Below, piece after piece: positions 35,646 through 45,486 of a stretch of 64,000 bases of DNA. Below the pieces are notes generated by a model. The model ran no database searches, had not been told where the DNA came from, and saw nothing but the letters and a program-made list of their open reading frames with translations. The DNA lies in assembly GCF_009758015.1 (NCBI RefSeq), contig NZ_WSEL01000011.1, forward strand, positions 124,001 through 188,000, given 5' to 3'. Position 1 is the first letter of the stretch. Every line of letters starts with the position of its first letter. A program made the translations under genes and the position numbers. The stretch comes from Ramlibacter pinisoli. Lineage in GTDB: Bacteria; Pseudomonadota; Gammaproteobacteria; Burkholderiales; Burkholderiaceae_C.

Positions 35646-37526
35646 ATGAATAGATACCCGGTCTGGAAGTACGCGATCCTCGTGGTCGCACTGGTGGTGG
35701 GCGTGCTGTACACGCTGCCGAATTTCTTCGGCGAGGCGCCCGCCGTGCAGGTGTCCTCGTCCAAGTCGGTCGTCAAGATCGACGACACCACGCGCGTGAA
35801 GGTGGAACAGGCGCTGGCCGCGGCCGGCGTCCAGCCGGAGGCGGTAAGCCTGGAGGCCGGCTCGGTCAAGGTCCGCCTGGACAGCACCGACTCCCAGCTC
35901 AAGGCCAAGGACGCGATCCAGAAGGCACTGGCGCCCGATCCCAACGACACCGCCTACGTGGTGGCGCTGAACCTGCTGTCCAGCTCGCCCAAGTGGCTCA
36001 CCGCCCTGCGCGCGGCCCCCATGTACCTGGGCCTGGACCTGCGCGGCGGGGTGCACTTCATGCTGCAGGTGGACATGCCGGCGGCGCTCACCAAGCGTGC
36101 CGAGTCGCTGGCCGGCGACCTGCGCAGCCAGATGCGCGAGGCCGGCGTGCGCCACGGCGGCATCCAGCGCAATGGCCAGGCGATCGAGATCCGGGCCCGC
36201 GACAGCCAGACGGTGGCCGCCGCCCGCCGCGTGCTGCAGGACCAGTTCGCCGACCTGCAGGCGACCGACGCCCCCGACGGCACCGAGTACCGCATCACCG
36301 CCACCCTGCGGCCGGAAGCGGCGCGCCGGGTGCAGGAGCAGGCGCTCAAGCAGAACATGGTCACGCTGCACAACCGGATCAACGAGCTGGGCGTGGCCGA
36401 GCCGGTGATCCAGCAGCAGGGCCTGGACCGCATCGTGGTGCAGCTGCCCGGCGTGCAGGACACGGCCAAGGCCAAGGACATCCTGGGCCGCACGGCGACC
36501 CTGGAGATGCGCCTGGTCGACGAGAGCAGCGAGGCGCGCGCCGCCGAGGTCGGGGCCGGCCCGGTGCCGTTCGGCTCCGAGCGCTACCTCGAGCGCAACG
36601 GCCGGGCCGTCATCGTCAAGAAGCAGGTCATCCTCACCGGCGACAGCCTGACCGACGCCCAGCCCGGCTTCGACCAGCAGAACCAGCAGCCCAAGGTCGA
36701 CCTGACCGTGGACGCCAAGGGCGGCCGCATCATGCGCGACGTCAGCCGCGAGAACCTGAAGAAGCGGATGGCGATCCTGCTGTTCGAGAAGGGCAAGGGC
36801 GAGGCGCTCACGGCCCCGGTCATTCAGGGCGAGCTGGGCAACCGGTTCCAGATCTCCGGCTCCATGAGCGTCACCGAGGCCAACGACCTGGCCCTGCTGC
36901 TGCGCGCCGGCTCGCTGGCGGCACCGATGGAGATCATCGAGGAGCTCACCATCGGCCCGACCCTGGGCGCCGAGAACATCGCCAAGGGCTTCCACAGCGT
37001 GGCCTGGGGCTTCGCCGCCATCGTGGCCTTCATGGCCGTGTACTACATGCTGTTCGGGCTGTTCTCCGGCCTGGCGCTGGGGGTGAACCTGCTGCTGCTG
37101 GTGGCGGTGCTGTCCATGCTGCAGGCCACCCTGACCCTGCCGGGCATGGCGGCCATGGCGCTGGCACTGGGCATGGCGATCGACTCCAACGTCCTGATCA
37201 ACGAACGGGTGCGCGAGGAGCTGCGCAACGGGGCGGCGCCGCAGGCGGCCATCCATGCCGGCTACGACCGGGCCTGGGCCACCATCCTGGACTCCAACGT
37301 CACCACCCTGATCGCCGGCGTGGCCCTGCTCGCCTTCGGCTCCGGGCCGGTGCGCGGCTTCGCCGTCGTGCACTGCATCGGCATCCTGACGTCGATGTTC
37401 TCGGCGGTGTTCTTCTCGCGCGGGCTGGTCAACCTCTGGTACGGCCGCCAGAAGAAACTCAAGACCGTGTCGATCGGAACGGTCTGGCGTCCGGCGGCGG
37501 ACAGCGCTATAACCAAGGCCGAATAA
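35646..37526 (+). CDS. secD: Protein translocase subunit SecD
   Basis: The 626-residue inner-membrane protein uses the proton gradient to help pull proteins through SecYEG into the periplasm. Six membrane segments are expected: one at the N-terminus (YPVWKYAILVVALVVGVLYT) and five in the C-terminal third. The periplasmic P1 region starts YLGLDLRGGVHFMLQVDMP, and the RND-like signature ALALGMAIDSNVLINERVRE is present. Length matches E. coli SecD (615). It precedes secF by 12 bases. Confidence 0.97.
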   Translation: MNRYPVWKYAILVVALVVGVLYTLPNFFGEAPAVQVSSSKSVVKIDDTTRVKVEQALAAAGVQPEAVSLEAGSVKVRLDSTDSQLKAKDAIQKALAPDPNDTAYVVALNLLSSSPKWLTALRAAPMYLGLDLRGGVHFMLQVDMPAALTKRAESLAGDLRSQMREAGVRHGGIQRNGQAIEIRARDSQTVAAARRVLQDQFADLQATDAPDGTEYRITATLRPEAARRVQEQALKQNMVTLHNRINELGVAEPVIQQQGLDRIVVQLPGVQDTAKAKDILGRTATLEMRLVDESSEARAAEVGAGPVPFGSERYLERNGRAVIVKKQVILTGDSLTDAQPGFDQQNQQPKVDLTVDAKGGRIMRDVSRENLKKRMAILLFEKGKGEALTAPVIQGELGNRFQISGSMSVTEANDLALLLRAGSLAAPMEIIEELTIGPTLGAENIAKGFHSVAWGFAAIVAFMAVYYMLFGLFSGLALGVNLLLLVAVLSMLQATLTLPGMAAMALALGMAIDSNVLINERVREELRNGAAPQAAIHAGYDRAWATILDSNVTTLIAGVALLAFGSGPVRGFAVVHCIGILTSMFSAVFFSRGLVNLWYGRQKKLKTVSIGTVWRPAADSAITKAE

Positions 37527-37538
37527 GGAAGAGCTGTA

Positions 37539-38498
37539 GTGGAATTCTTCAAGATCCGGCGCGACATCCCGTTCATGCGGAACGCGCTGGCATTCAACCT
37601 GATCTCGTTCCTGACGTTCGCCGCGGCCGTCTTCTTCCTGTTCCACCGGGGCCTGCACCTCTCGGTGGAGTTCACCGGCGGCACCGTGATGGAGGTCGCC
37701 TACAGCCAGCCGGCCGACGTCGAGCGCATCCGCCAGACCGTCTCCGGCCTGGGCTTCGCCGACGTGCAGGTGCAGAACTTCGGCACCGCCCGCGACGTCA
37801 TGATCCGGCTGCCGGCGCAAAAAGGCGTCAGTTCCGCGCAACAGAGCGAGCGTGTGATGGGCGCGCTCAAGGCCGCCGATCCGGCCGTCGCCCTGCGCCG
37901 GACCGAGTTCGTCGGCCCGCAGGTCGGCGAGGAACTGGCCACCGACGGCCTCAAGGCGCTGGCCATGGTGGTGGCCGGCATCATGATCTACCTGGCCTTC
38001 CGCTTCGAGTGGAAGTTCGCGGTGGCGGCCATCGTCGCCAACCTGCACGACGTGGTCATCATCCTGGGCTTCTTCGCCTTCTTCCAGTGGGAGTTCTCGC
38101 TGGCGGTGCTGGCGGCGGTGCTGGCGGTGCTGGGCTACTCGGTCAACGAGTCGGTGGTCATCTTCGACCGGATCCGCGAGAACTTCCGCCGCTACCGCAA
38201 GATGAACACGGTGGAGATCATCGACAACGCGATCACCTCCACCATCAGCCGCACCATCATCACCCACGGCTCGACCCAGATCATGGTGCTGTCGATGCTG
38301 CTGTTCGGCGGCGCCACGTTGCACTACTTCGCGCTCGCGCTCACCATCGGCATCTGCTTCGGCATCTATTCGTCGGTGTTCGTCGCTGCCGCCATCGCCA
38401 TGTGGCTGGGCGTCAAGCGGGAGGACCTGGTCAAGGGGGGCGGCGGCGGCTCCCGCAAGGAAGACCCGAACGACCCCAACGCCGGCGCCATGGTCTGA
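37539..38498 (+). CDS. secF: Protein translocase subunit SecF
   Basis: The 319-residue protein is the SecD partner. It has the typical opening MEFFKIRRDIPFMRNALAFN, the GLHLSVEFTGGTVMEV motif of the periplasmic loop, and the signature VLGYSVNESVVIFDRIRENF. The start is a GTG at 37539, with AAGGAAGAG a few bases before it. The C-terminus ends in a basic, Gly-rich tail (VKGGGGGSRKEDP). It is followed 12 bases later by the DUF1631 gene on the same strand. Confidence 0.97.
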   Translation: MEFFKIRRDIPFMRNALAFNLISFLTFAAAVFFLFHRGLHLSVEFTGGTVMEVAYSQPADVERIRQTVSGLGFADVQVQNFGTARDVMIRLPAQKGVSSAQQSERVMGALKAADPAVALRRTEFVGPQVGEELATDGLKALAMVVAGIMIYLAFRFEWKFAVAAIVANLHDVVIILGFFAFFQWEFSLAVLAAVLAVLGYSVNESVVIFDRIRENFRRYRKMNTVEIIDNAITSTISRTIITHGSTQIMVLSMLLFGGATLHYFALALTIGICFGIYSSVFVAAAIAMWLGVKREDLVKGGGGGSRKEDPNDPNAGAMV

Positions 38499-38510
38499 CC
38501 GTCCGACACC

Positions 38511-41252
38511 GTGTTCCGCTCGCCTCCTCCCCCGCCGCCCCCCTCGTTGCCGCTGGCACGACAGGCGCGTGAGCACTTCGTGGCGGGACTGCTGGAGACC
38601 CTGAGGCCGCTGGCGGACGCCGTGCGCAACCGGCTCAGCGAACTGGTGGACAGCGCCACCAACAGCCGGGAAGGCCACGAGCGGCGCGATGCGCTGCTCG
38701 AGTTCGACCGCCAGCGCGTCGCCTGGCAGGAAGGCACCGTGCGCGCCTGGCGCAAGGCGCTGGTGCCGGCCACGGCCACCACCCGGGTGCGGCTCGAGAT
38801 GCTGAACCTCGAGCTGATCGGCGACGACGTGGTGGAGGCCAAGATCCTGTCCTCGCGCCTGGCGCAGGCCATCGGCGACAAGGCCAGCTGGGAGCTGAAC
38901 GACCTGAAGGTGCGCATGCAGCACCTGGAAGACGGCGATCTCGCCAGCGATGACATCCTGCGGCCGGAGGCCATCGCGCAGCTCATGCTCGAGCAATGGA
39001 CCGGCAGCGGGCTGACGCGGCCGCACTGGCAGGCGGCGCAGGACGTCATCGAAAAGCACATGGCCGGCGGCCTGGTGCCGGTCTACAAGTCCCTCAACGC
39101 CTTCCTGGTCGAGCGCGGCGTGATGCCGGACATCGAGCTGTCCAAGCGGGTGCGGCGCGCCGGTCCGCTGCGGCGTGCCCCGGGGGGCGGTCCGGCCGCG
39201 GAGCCGGGCGCCGATCCGGCGGCCCAGGGCGACCCCGGGACGGGCGGCTGGTCCGCAGGCGGCGGCTCGACCTCGGGCGGGTACGGCGGCGACTATGCGG
39301 GCGGCCCCTCGGGCGGTTACTCCATCCCCGGCGGCGCCAGCATGCCGGGCGGCCCCACCGTGCCCGGCGGCGCCACCGTGCCCGGGGGGGCCGGTGCGAT
39401 GGGCGGCGGCCTGCAGGGCGGTGGCGGCCCCGGCGCGCCTTTCCAGGGCGGTGGCTTCGCCGGTGCAGGTGCCCACGGCACGGGTAGCCACGGCGCCGGT
39501 GCCCACGGTGCAGGTGGCCACGGCGGCGGGTTCGGTGGCGGCACCCCCGGTGCCGGCGTCCAAGGTGGTGGGTCCGCCGGTGCCGGTTCCGGCGGCACCG
39601 GCTTCCAGGGCGGCGCATCCGCAGGGGGCGGCGCGGCCGGCGGCGGTCCGGGCGAGCCGGCCGGCGGCCAGGGCACCCGCAGCATGGGCGGCGTGGCCGA
39701 CGAGACCCGCCTGATGACGTCCAGCACGCCGCTGGCGCGCGCCCGCATGCGGGCCTCGGGCGTCATCGGCCAGCTGCGGCGCCTGCTCACCGACAAGGCC
39801 GGCTACAACCCCGAGCAGGGCGCGGGGGGCGCGTCGCCGGCACTGACCGAGGCGATCCAGCGGCACGCGACCCAGGTCCAGACGCAGGTGAACACCCAGC
39901 TGCAGGAGCAGGCCAACACCCTGCAGGAGGTGGTGGTCTTCGACGACGCCGCCGTGGAGCAGGTCGCCGTCGACCTGCGCCAGCGCACCACCGAGCTCAA
40001 GAAGAAGGCCGCGACCCAGACCGAGAAGGCCACCATCGAGATCGTCGCGCTGATGTTCCAGAGCATCCTGTCCGAGGAGCGCATCCCGGCCGCCGTGCGG
40101 GTGTGGTTCGCCCGGCTGCAGATGCCGGTGCTGCGGGTGGCGCTGGCCGAACCCGAGTTCTTCGGCACCCTGCAGCACCCGGCCCGCCAGCTGATCGACC
40201 GCATGGGCTCCTGCGTGCTCGGCTTCAACGCCGCCAGCATCGGCGGCAGCGCACTCGAGAGCGAGATCAAGCGGGTGGTGCAGGTCATCGAGCAGTATCC
40301 CGAGACCGGCCGGCGCGTGTTCCAGCTGGTGTACGACGAGTTCCAGAAGTTCCTTGCCAAGTTCCTCACCGAGAAGGGCGACACCCAGCGCCTGGTGAGC
40401 GTGGCGCAGCAGGTCGAGCAGAAGGAAACGATGGCGATCCAGTACACCATCGAGCTGCGCAAGATGCTCAACGACATCCCGGTGCGCGACGAGATCCGGG
40501 AGTTCCTGTTCAAGGTCTGGGCCGAGGTGCTGGCCGTGGCCGCGGTGCGCAACGGCCCGCAGCATGCCGACACCATTGCCATGAAGAAGTCGGCCGCCGA
40601 CCTGGTGTGGTCGGCCAGCGCCAAGCCCAACCGGGCCGAGCGCGCCAAGGTCATCCAGGACCTGCCCAACCTCCTCACGCGGCTGCGCGCCGGCATGTCG
40701 CTGCTCGGGCTGCAGGCGGCGGAGCAGGAAAAGCAGATCAAGGTGATCGGCGACACCCTGGCCGACGCCTTCATGTCCAAGACCGAGTCGATCCCGCAGG
40801 CCCAGATCGAGGCGCTGACCAAGCGGCTGGCCAACCTGGAGGACTTCGTCTCCGACGATCCCGGCGCCGAAGCCGACCTGCCGCTGGATGCCGAGAGCAT
40901 CGAGATGATGCTGGGCATCGACGCCTCGATGATCGAGGTGGTGGCCGACGGCGGCTCCAAGCCCAGCGACGCGATGCTGTCCTGGGCGCTGGAGCTGCAG
41001 CAGGGCAACTGGTTCACCCTCGACCACAACGGCACGGTGCACCAGGTGCAGTACGTCTGGCGCAGCGACCGGCGCCAGCTGCACCTGTTCGCCTCGGCCG
41101 AGGGCCGCAGCTTCCTGGTGCAGCTGCGGCGCCTGGCGTCCTACCTGCAGGCCGGCCTGGTGTTGCCGGCGGAAGAAGAGGCGCTCACCGTGCGTGCCAC
41201 CCGCGACGCGCTGGCCAAGCTGGACGCCAACCCCGAGCGGCTGCTGGCGTAG
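38511..41252 (+). CDS. DUF1631 protein with a large glycine-rich insertion
   Basis: The 913-residue protein matches the DUF1631 family of Burkholderiales and gammaproteobacteria in its flanking parts: an N-terminal helical region (HFVAGLLETLRPLADAVRNR) and a long C-terminal helical region ending in a PilZ-like or DUF1631-type end (WFTLDHNGTVHQVQYVW). Residues about 215-395 are a low-complexity insertion rich in Gly, Pro, Ala and His, with PGG triplets (MPGGPTVPGGATVPGG) and GAHG repeats. A GTG at 38511 is used; no strong ribosome binding site is visible, and the N-terminus is proline-rich. It lies 12 bases after secF and is closed by a strong terminator, so it is probably last in the sec operon. 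Function is unknown. Confidence 0.85.
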   Translation: MFRSPPPPPPPSLPLARQAREHFVAGLLETLRPLADAVRNRLSELVDSATNSREGHERRDALLEFDRQRVAWQEGTVRAWRKALVPATATTRVRLEMLNLELIGDDVVEAKILSSRLAQAIGDKASWELNDLKVRMQHLEDGDLASDDILRPEAIAQLMLEQWTGSGLTRPHWQAAQDVIEKHMAGGLVPVYKSLNAFLVERGVMPDIELSKRVRRAGPLRRAPGGGPAAEPGADPAAQGDPGTGGWSAGGGSTSGGYGGDYAGGPSGGYSIPGGASMPGGPTVPGGATVPGGAGAMGGGLQGGGGPGAPFQGGGFAGAGAHGTGSHGAGAHGAGGHGGGFGGGTPGAGVQGGGSAGAGSGGTGFQGGASAGGGAAGGGPGEPAGGQGTRSMGGVADETRLMTSSTPLARARMRASGVIGQLRRLLTDKAGYNPEQGAGGASPALTEAIQRHATQVQTQVNTQLQEQANTLQEVVVFDDAAVEQVAVDLRQRTTELKKKAATQTEKATIEIVALMFQSILSEERIPAAVRVWFARLQMPVLRVALAEPEFFGTLQHPARQLIDRMGSCVLGFNAASIGGSALESEIKRVVQVIEQYPETGRRVFQLVYDEFQKFLAKFLTEKGDTQRLVSVAQQVEQKETMAIQYTIELRKMLNDIPVRDEIREFLFKVWAEVLAVAAVRNGPQHADTIAMKKSAADLVWSASAKPNRAERAKVIQDLPNLLTRLRAGMSLLGLQAAEQEKQIKVIGDTLADAFMSKTESIPQAQIEALTKRLANLEDFVSDDPGAEADLPLDAESIEMMLGIDASMIEVVADGGSKPSDAMLSWALELQQGNWFTLDHNGTVHQVQYVWRSDRRQLHLFASAEGRSFLVQLRRLASYLQAGLVLPAEEEALTVRATRDALAKLDANPERLLA

Positions 41253-41274
41253 GCCGCCGCGCGCCCGAATAGAA

Positions 41275-41296
41275 AAGGGCCGCGCAAGCGGCCCTT
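41275..41296. terminator. Rho-independent-type terminator after the DUF1631 gene
   Basis: AAGGGCCGC-gcaa-GCGGCCCTT: a 9-bp perfect stem with a GCAA tetraloop, preceded by an A run and so able to act in both directions. It lies between the convergent DUF1631 and smg genes. Confidence 0.8.
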
Positions 41297-41318
41297 CGTC
41301 ATGGAGTCCCGGCGCCGC

Positions 41319-41792
41319 TCAGTGCGGCAGGCGCCCGGTGGTGTCGTCGCACAGCTCGTCGAGCACCAGGGCGTCGGGCTCGCGGCCGGTGCTCCAGTAC
41401 GCCATCAGGATGATGATCTTCAGGTCGTCGACGGCGACCGGATCGCCCGGCACGGCCATCGCCCGGTCGACCACGATCTCGCGCAGCGCCGGTGGCAGCA
41501 CGCCGGCGGTCTCCAGGAAACTGATGAACCCCAGGCACTGCGCCCCCAGGTGGTCCTGCTCGGCGACCGAGTAGACCCGCATGCCGTGGCTGGACTGGGG
41601 GGCGGGCGCCGCGGCGTCATCGAATTCGGCGCTCTGGGCCGCGAAGTTCAGCCCATCGAGCCAGTCCAGCGCCTGGTGGATCTCGTCGGGCTCGAAGCCG
41701 TGCGCATTGAGCTTGCGCTCCAGCTGTTGGAGTTCGGGGCATGCATCCCCGCGCCAGTAGTTTTCGTACACGAACACCAGCACTTCGAACAT
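41319..41792 (-). CDS. smg: Smg family protein (DUF494)
   Basis: The 157-residue protein matches Smg from its first residues (MFEVLVFVYENYWRGDACPE) through the C-terminal DDLKIIILMAYWSTGREPDA. Smg is a small cytoplasmic protein found next to dprA (smf) in many proteobacteria; its function is not established. It lies 72 bases downstream of dprA on the same strand, in the conserved LysM-dprA-smg order, with the terminator beyond it. Confidence 0.93.
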   Translation of the reverse strand: MFEVLVFVYENYWRGDACPELQQLERKLNAHGFEPDEIHQALDWLDGLNFAAQSAEFDDAAAPAPQSSHGMRVYSVAEQDHLGAQCLGFISFLETAGVLPPALREIVVDRAMAVPGDPVAVDDLKIIILMAYWSTGREPDALVLDELCDDTTGRLPH

Positions 41793-41864
41793 GGACCCAA
41801 TATAGCCCAGACCCCGCCGCCGTCGGCGCGGATTTGGCCCACTGTTGCCCGCAAGCGTCGCCGC

Positions 41865-42986
41865 TCAAGCCGACGCCTGGCGCTGGAACAGGCCGCCCGG
41901 CAGCCGCGCCACGCGGCCGGCGAGCTCCAGTTCGAGCAGGTGGGCCTGCAGCGTCGAGGCGGCGATGCCGGTGCGGGCGACCAGCGCATCGAGGCCGACC
42001 GGGTCGAAGCCCAGCGCCTCCAGCAGCGCCGTTGCGCGCCGGTCGACCGGGGCTTCGTGCACCGCCGGGGCCGGCGCGCGCGGCGCCGCCACGGCTGCCG
42101 GCGCCAGTTCCTCGAGCACGTCCTGCGCCGTCTCGACCAGCTTGGCGCCTTGCTTGAGCAAGGCATGGCAGCCGCGCGCCTGCGGCGAGTGGATCGAGCC
42201 CGGGATGGCGAACACGTCCTTGCCCTGTTCGACGGCCATCCGCGCGGTGATCAGCGAGCCGGACTGCAAGGCCGCCTCGACCACCAGCGTGCCCTGGCCG
42301 AGGGCCGAGATGATGCGGTTGCGGGGCGGGAAGTTGGCCGCCAGCGGACCCATGCCGAGCGGATATTCGGACAGCAGCAGCCCCTGGCGGGCGATGCGGT
42401 GCGCCAGTTCCAGGTGGCGGCTCGGGTAGACGCGGTCCAGCCCGGTCCCGACCACGGCGATGGTGGCCAGCTGGCCGGCGCCGGCGCCCTCCAGCGCGCC
42501 CTCGTGCGCCGCCCCGTCGATGCCCAGCGCCAGGCCGGAGACCACCGTCAGGCCGGCCTGCGCGAAGGCGCGGCCGAAGTCGCGCGCGTGGGCCAGGCCT
42601 TGCGGGGTCGGATTGCGGCTGCCGACCACGGCGATGGCGGCCGGCCACGGCGCGCAGGGCTGGCCGTGGGCATAGAGCAGCAGCGGCGGGTCTTCGGTCT
42701 GCAGCAGCGCCGGCGGATAGTCGGGATCGGCCAGCGTCAGCAGCCGGCGGTCGGCGCCCTCCTGCAGCCAGGCCCAGGTGCGCTCGACCTGGTCGGCCCA
42801 GCCGGGCGGCTCGGCCAGCAGGGCTTCGGCCAGTGCCGGCGGCAGCACGGCGTCCAGCGCCTGCGGGGTCTGGGTGAACAGCTGGCCAGGCAGGCCGAAG
42901 GCGGCCAGCAGGCGCCGGGCCGTGGCGCGGCCGACGCCTGGGGTCTGGGCCAGGCGCAACCAGGCGGCGAGTTCCTCGCGCTCCAT
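41865..42986 (-). CDS. dprA: DNA-processing protein DprA
   Basis: The 373-residue protein loads RecA on incoming single-stranded DNA during natural transformation. Domains in order: a SAM-like helix-hairpin-helix N-terminus (LRLAQTPGVGRATARRLLAA), the Rossmann DNA-binding core (AVVGSRNPTPQGLAHARDFG, NRIISALGQGTLVVEAALQS), and a C-terminal winged-helix DML1-like domain (after about residue 300). The ATG at 42986 is used rather than an upstream frame, because the HhH domain begins directly after it. It lies 28 bases after the LysM gene. Confidence 0.95.
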   Translation of the reverse strand: MEREELAAWLRLAQTPGVGRATARRLLAAFGLPGQLFTQTPQALDAVLPPALAEALLAEPPGWADQVERTWAWLQEGADRRLLTLADPDYPPALLQTEDPPLLLYAHGQPCAPWPAAIAVVGSRNPTPQGLAHARDFGRAFAQAGLTVVSGLALGIDGAAHEGALEGAGAGQLATIAVVGTGLDRVYPSRHLELAHRIARQGLLLSEYPLGMGPLAANFPPRNRIISALGQGTLVVEAALQSGSLITARMAVEQGKDVFAIPGSIHSPQARGCHALLKQGAKLVETAQDVLEELAPAAVAAPRAPAPAVHEAPVDRRATALLEALGFDPVGLDALVARTGIAASTLQAHLLELELAGRVARLPGGLFQRQASA

Positions 42987-43014
42987 GGGAAGCGCGCCAG
43001 CGGGCGGTGACGCC

Positions 43015-44238
43015 TCAGCGCGGGTTGATGACGCGGTCGCCGATCTGCACACCCTCGGTGCTGTCCAGGATCAGCGCGTACGACAGGTGCTCGAAGGGGC
43101 GGAAGACCATCATCAGGCCGTTGCGCTCGTTGGGCAGCTTGATCTCGGTGCGCTCGCCCGGCTGCGAGCGGTCGACCAGGCTGGCGCCGCGGCGCAGGAT
43201 GGCCAGCACGTGGCCGGACTCGATGCCCTCGGCCCGGCCCTTGTTGATCACCACCACCGAGTTCTGGCCGGCCAGTGCCACCGCGTCGCCGTACATGGAC
43301 ACCACGGCGCCGTCGACGACCGCCTCGGGCGCGCGCGGCACGTAGCTCACCAGCTGGCGACCCGGTTCGGGCAGCAGCCGGTCGCCCACCCGCATCTCGC
43401 TGCGGGCCGACACGATGTCGAGGGTGGCCGGCACCGGCGTGTTGCGGGCGCCGCCGTCGCTGGTCGGCACCGCCTCCACCGTCTCTCCGCGCAGCAGCGC
43501 CGCCTTGCCCAGGTACTGGGCCTCGTAGCCCAGCACCGCACGGGTGACCGGGTCGCGCAGCGGCACGGCGTTGCGGAAGATGCGGAATTCCTCCGCCGGG
43601 CCGGACGCGCGCGCCGTCATCTGCACGCCGTTGCTGCCGCGGGCATAGACCCGGTCGCCGCGGGTCAGCAGGACCCGGTTCTCGGGCCCGGCGACGATGC
43701 GCGGCGAGGCCTCCAGCACACCGCCATCGACGATGACCGGCTCGGCCAGGAACGGCTCGATCAGGTGCGGCTGCAGCGTCGGCAGGGCGGCGTCGGCCAG
43801 GGCCTGGATGCGCACCCGCGGCGACACCCGCACCGCCTCGGTGGGCACGGCCTCGGTGCCGGCCTGCAGGCGCAGGCGGGCGCGGCCGTCCTTCTTCTCC
43901 AGCACCAGCTGCTGGCCGGGGTAGATGCGGTGCGGATTGCGCACCTCCTGCATGTTCATGCCCCACAGCTCGGGCCAGCGCCACGGGCTGGTGAGGAAGA
44001 CCTTGGAGATCGCCCACAGCGTGTCGCCGGTCTTGACCGTGTAGCTGTCCGGGGCGTTGGGCGCCAGCTCGCTCAGCGGCACGCCGGCCTGGGCCACCTG
44101 CTCGGCGGTGGAGCGCTGGCCGGGGGTGACGGGCAGGTTCTGCGCGAGGGCGGGGACGGCGGCGAGGGCCGCGGCCAACACAACGGTGGCGCGCGCGCGC
44201 CCCGGGAAGCCGGCTGCTGCCAGGCGATGCGCCATCAT
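43015..44238 (-). CDS. LysM-domain exported protein
   Basis: The 407-residue protein has a signal peptide (cut after PALAQ, about residue 33) and one LysM peptidoglycan-binding domain at about 63-115 (YTVKTGDTLWAISKVFLTSP ... NPHRIYPGQQLVLEKK). The rest is a conserved region of unknown function. Two adjacent ATGs (44238, 44235) are possible; AGGAGG at 44245-44250 stands 6 or 9 bases before them, an unusually strong ribosome binding site. It heads the minus-strand LysM-dprA-smg set and diverges from def. This LysM/dprA/def/fmt layout is conserved in Burkholderiales. Confidence 0.93.
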   Translation of the reverse strand: MMAHRLAAAGFPGRARATVVLAAALAAVPALAQNLPVTPGQRSTAEQVAQAGVPLSELAPNAPDSYTVKTGDTLWAISKVFLTSPWRWPELWGMNMQEVRNPHRIYPGQQLVLEKKDGRARLRLQAGTEAVPTEAVRVSPRVRIQALADAALPTLQPHLIEPFLAEPVIVDGGVLEASPRIVAGPENRVLLTRGDRVYARGSNGVQMTARASGPAEEFRIFRNAVPLRDPVTRAVLGYEAQYLGKAALLRGETVEAVPTSDGGARNTPVPATLDIVSARSEMRVGDRLLPEPGRQLVSYVPRAPEAVVDGAVVSMYGDAVALAGQNSVVVINKGRAEGIESGHVLAILRRGASLVDRSQPGERTEIKLPNERNGLMMVFRPFEHLSYALILDSTEGVQIGDRVINPR

Positions 44239-44449
44239 GTTCTTCCTCCTCGTAACTGACTTGACAAATCGCTGTCGATTCTGGGCCCAAGCCCTTGATC
44301 GGGCAACGTTTTTGGCCGCTTCGCCGGTCGAGTCTCCGCAAAAGTGGCGAAAATAGCGACAGTTCCCCGCGACGGGACGACCGGCATGCCGGGGAGCCGA
44401 CGGGCGACCCGCGCCGGGAATTTCCCGCCCCCATCCGCATCTCTTCTCC

Positions 44450-44962
44450 ATGGCCCTCCTGACCATCCTGCGCTACCCCGACCCCAGCCTGCACACCGTC
44501 GCCCGCCCGGTCGCGGCCGTGGACGACCGCGTCCGCCAGCTGATCGCCGACATGCTCGAGACCATGTACGAGGCCCAGGGCATCGGGTTGGCGGCCACCC
44601 AGGTCGACGTGCACGAGCGGGTGGTCGTGATCGACATCTCGGAGGACCGCAACCAGCCGCTGGTGCTGGTCAACCCGGAGATCACCTGGTCCAGTCCGGA
44701 GCGCCAGGTCAATGACGAAGGCTGCCTGTCGGTCCCCGGCATCTACGACGGCGTCGAGCGCGCCTCCCGGGTGCGGGTGCGGGCCCTGGATGAGCAGGGC
44801 CGCTCGCGCGAGCTGGAAGCCGATGGGTTGCTGGCGGTGTGCATCCAGCACGAGATGGACCACCTGCTCGGGAAGGTCTTTGTCGAGTACCTGTCGCCCT
44901 TGAAACGGAACCGCATCAAGACCAAGATGCTGAAGGCGCGACGGGACACGGAGCGCGTTTGA
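44450..44962 (+). CDS. def: Peptide deformylase
   Basis: The 170-residue metalloenzyme removes the formyl group from the N-terminal Met of new proteins. All three motifs are present: [15 protein letters not shown] with the metal-binding Cys, and [12 protein letters not shown] with the two His and catalytic Glu. The C-terminal [14 protein letters not shown] is normal. It is followed by a lipoprotein gene and fmt, the transformylase that adds the group def removes. Confidence 0.97.
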   Translation: MALLTILRYPDPSLHTVARPVAAVDDRVRQLIADMLETMYEAQGIGLAATQVDVHERVVVIDISEDRNQPLVLVNPEITWSSPERQVNDEGCLSVPGIYDGVERASRVRVRALDEQGRSRELEADGLLAVCIQHEMDHLLGKVFVEYLSPLKRNRIKTKMLKARRDTERV

Positions 44963-44976
44963 CCCAGGGAGCGTGT

Positions 44977-45486
44977 ATGACTCGGACCCTGAGAATCCTG
45001 GCGGCCGCAGCCGGCGCGGCGTCCGTTCTGGCGCTGGCGGGCTGTGCCACCGGCTCCAACCTGCAGCCCGGCGCGAGCCGCGACCAGGTGTTCGCCAGCA
45101 TGGGGCGCCCCACCGCGGTGGTGCCGCTGCCCAATGGCGGTGAGCGCCTGCAGTACTCGCTGCAGCCGGCCGGCCAGTACGCCTACATGGTGGACATGGA
45201 TGCCGGCGGACGCATGGTGTCCGTTCGACAGGTCCTCAATCCGATCGACTTCGCCCGCCTCAACGCCAACCTCGGCCAGTGGACGCGGGCCGACGTCGAG
45301 CGCGAGTTCGGCCGCCCGGCCAAGGTCGACCATGTCGCCAGCTGGAACGGCGACATCATGACCTACCGCTGGAACGAGGGCCCCGACATGGACCGCTTCT
45401 ACTGGGTCTACCTCGACCCGCAGAACGTGGTGCGGCGGGCCCATCCGGGCATCGAGACGCTGCGCGGCAGCCCGCTGCGGCCTTGA
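44977..45486 (+). CDS. BamE/SmpA-like outer-membrane lipoprotein
   Basis: The 169-residue protein has a lipoprotein signal with lipobox LALAGC (Cys23) and an OmlA/SmpA-like repeat: [20 protein letters not shown] and, in a second copy, [20 protein letters not shown]. Two such half-repeats are typical of BamE-like proteins, which fold around DxxxVxxxxGxP segments. AGGGAG at 44966-44971 precedes the ATG. It sits between def and fmt and overlaps fmt by one base. A role in outer-membrane assembly is inferred from family, not shown. Confidence 0.8.
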   Translation: MTRTLRILAAAAGAASVLALAGCATGSNLQPGASRDQVFASMGRPTAVVPLPNGGERLQYSLQPAGQYAYMVDMDAGGRMVSVRQVLNPIDFARLNANLGQWTRADVEREFGRPAKVDHVASWNGDIMTYRWNEGPDMDRFYWVYLDPQNVVRRAHPGIETLRGSPLRP

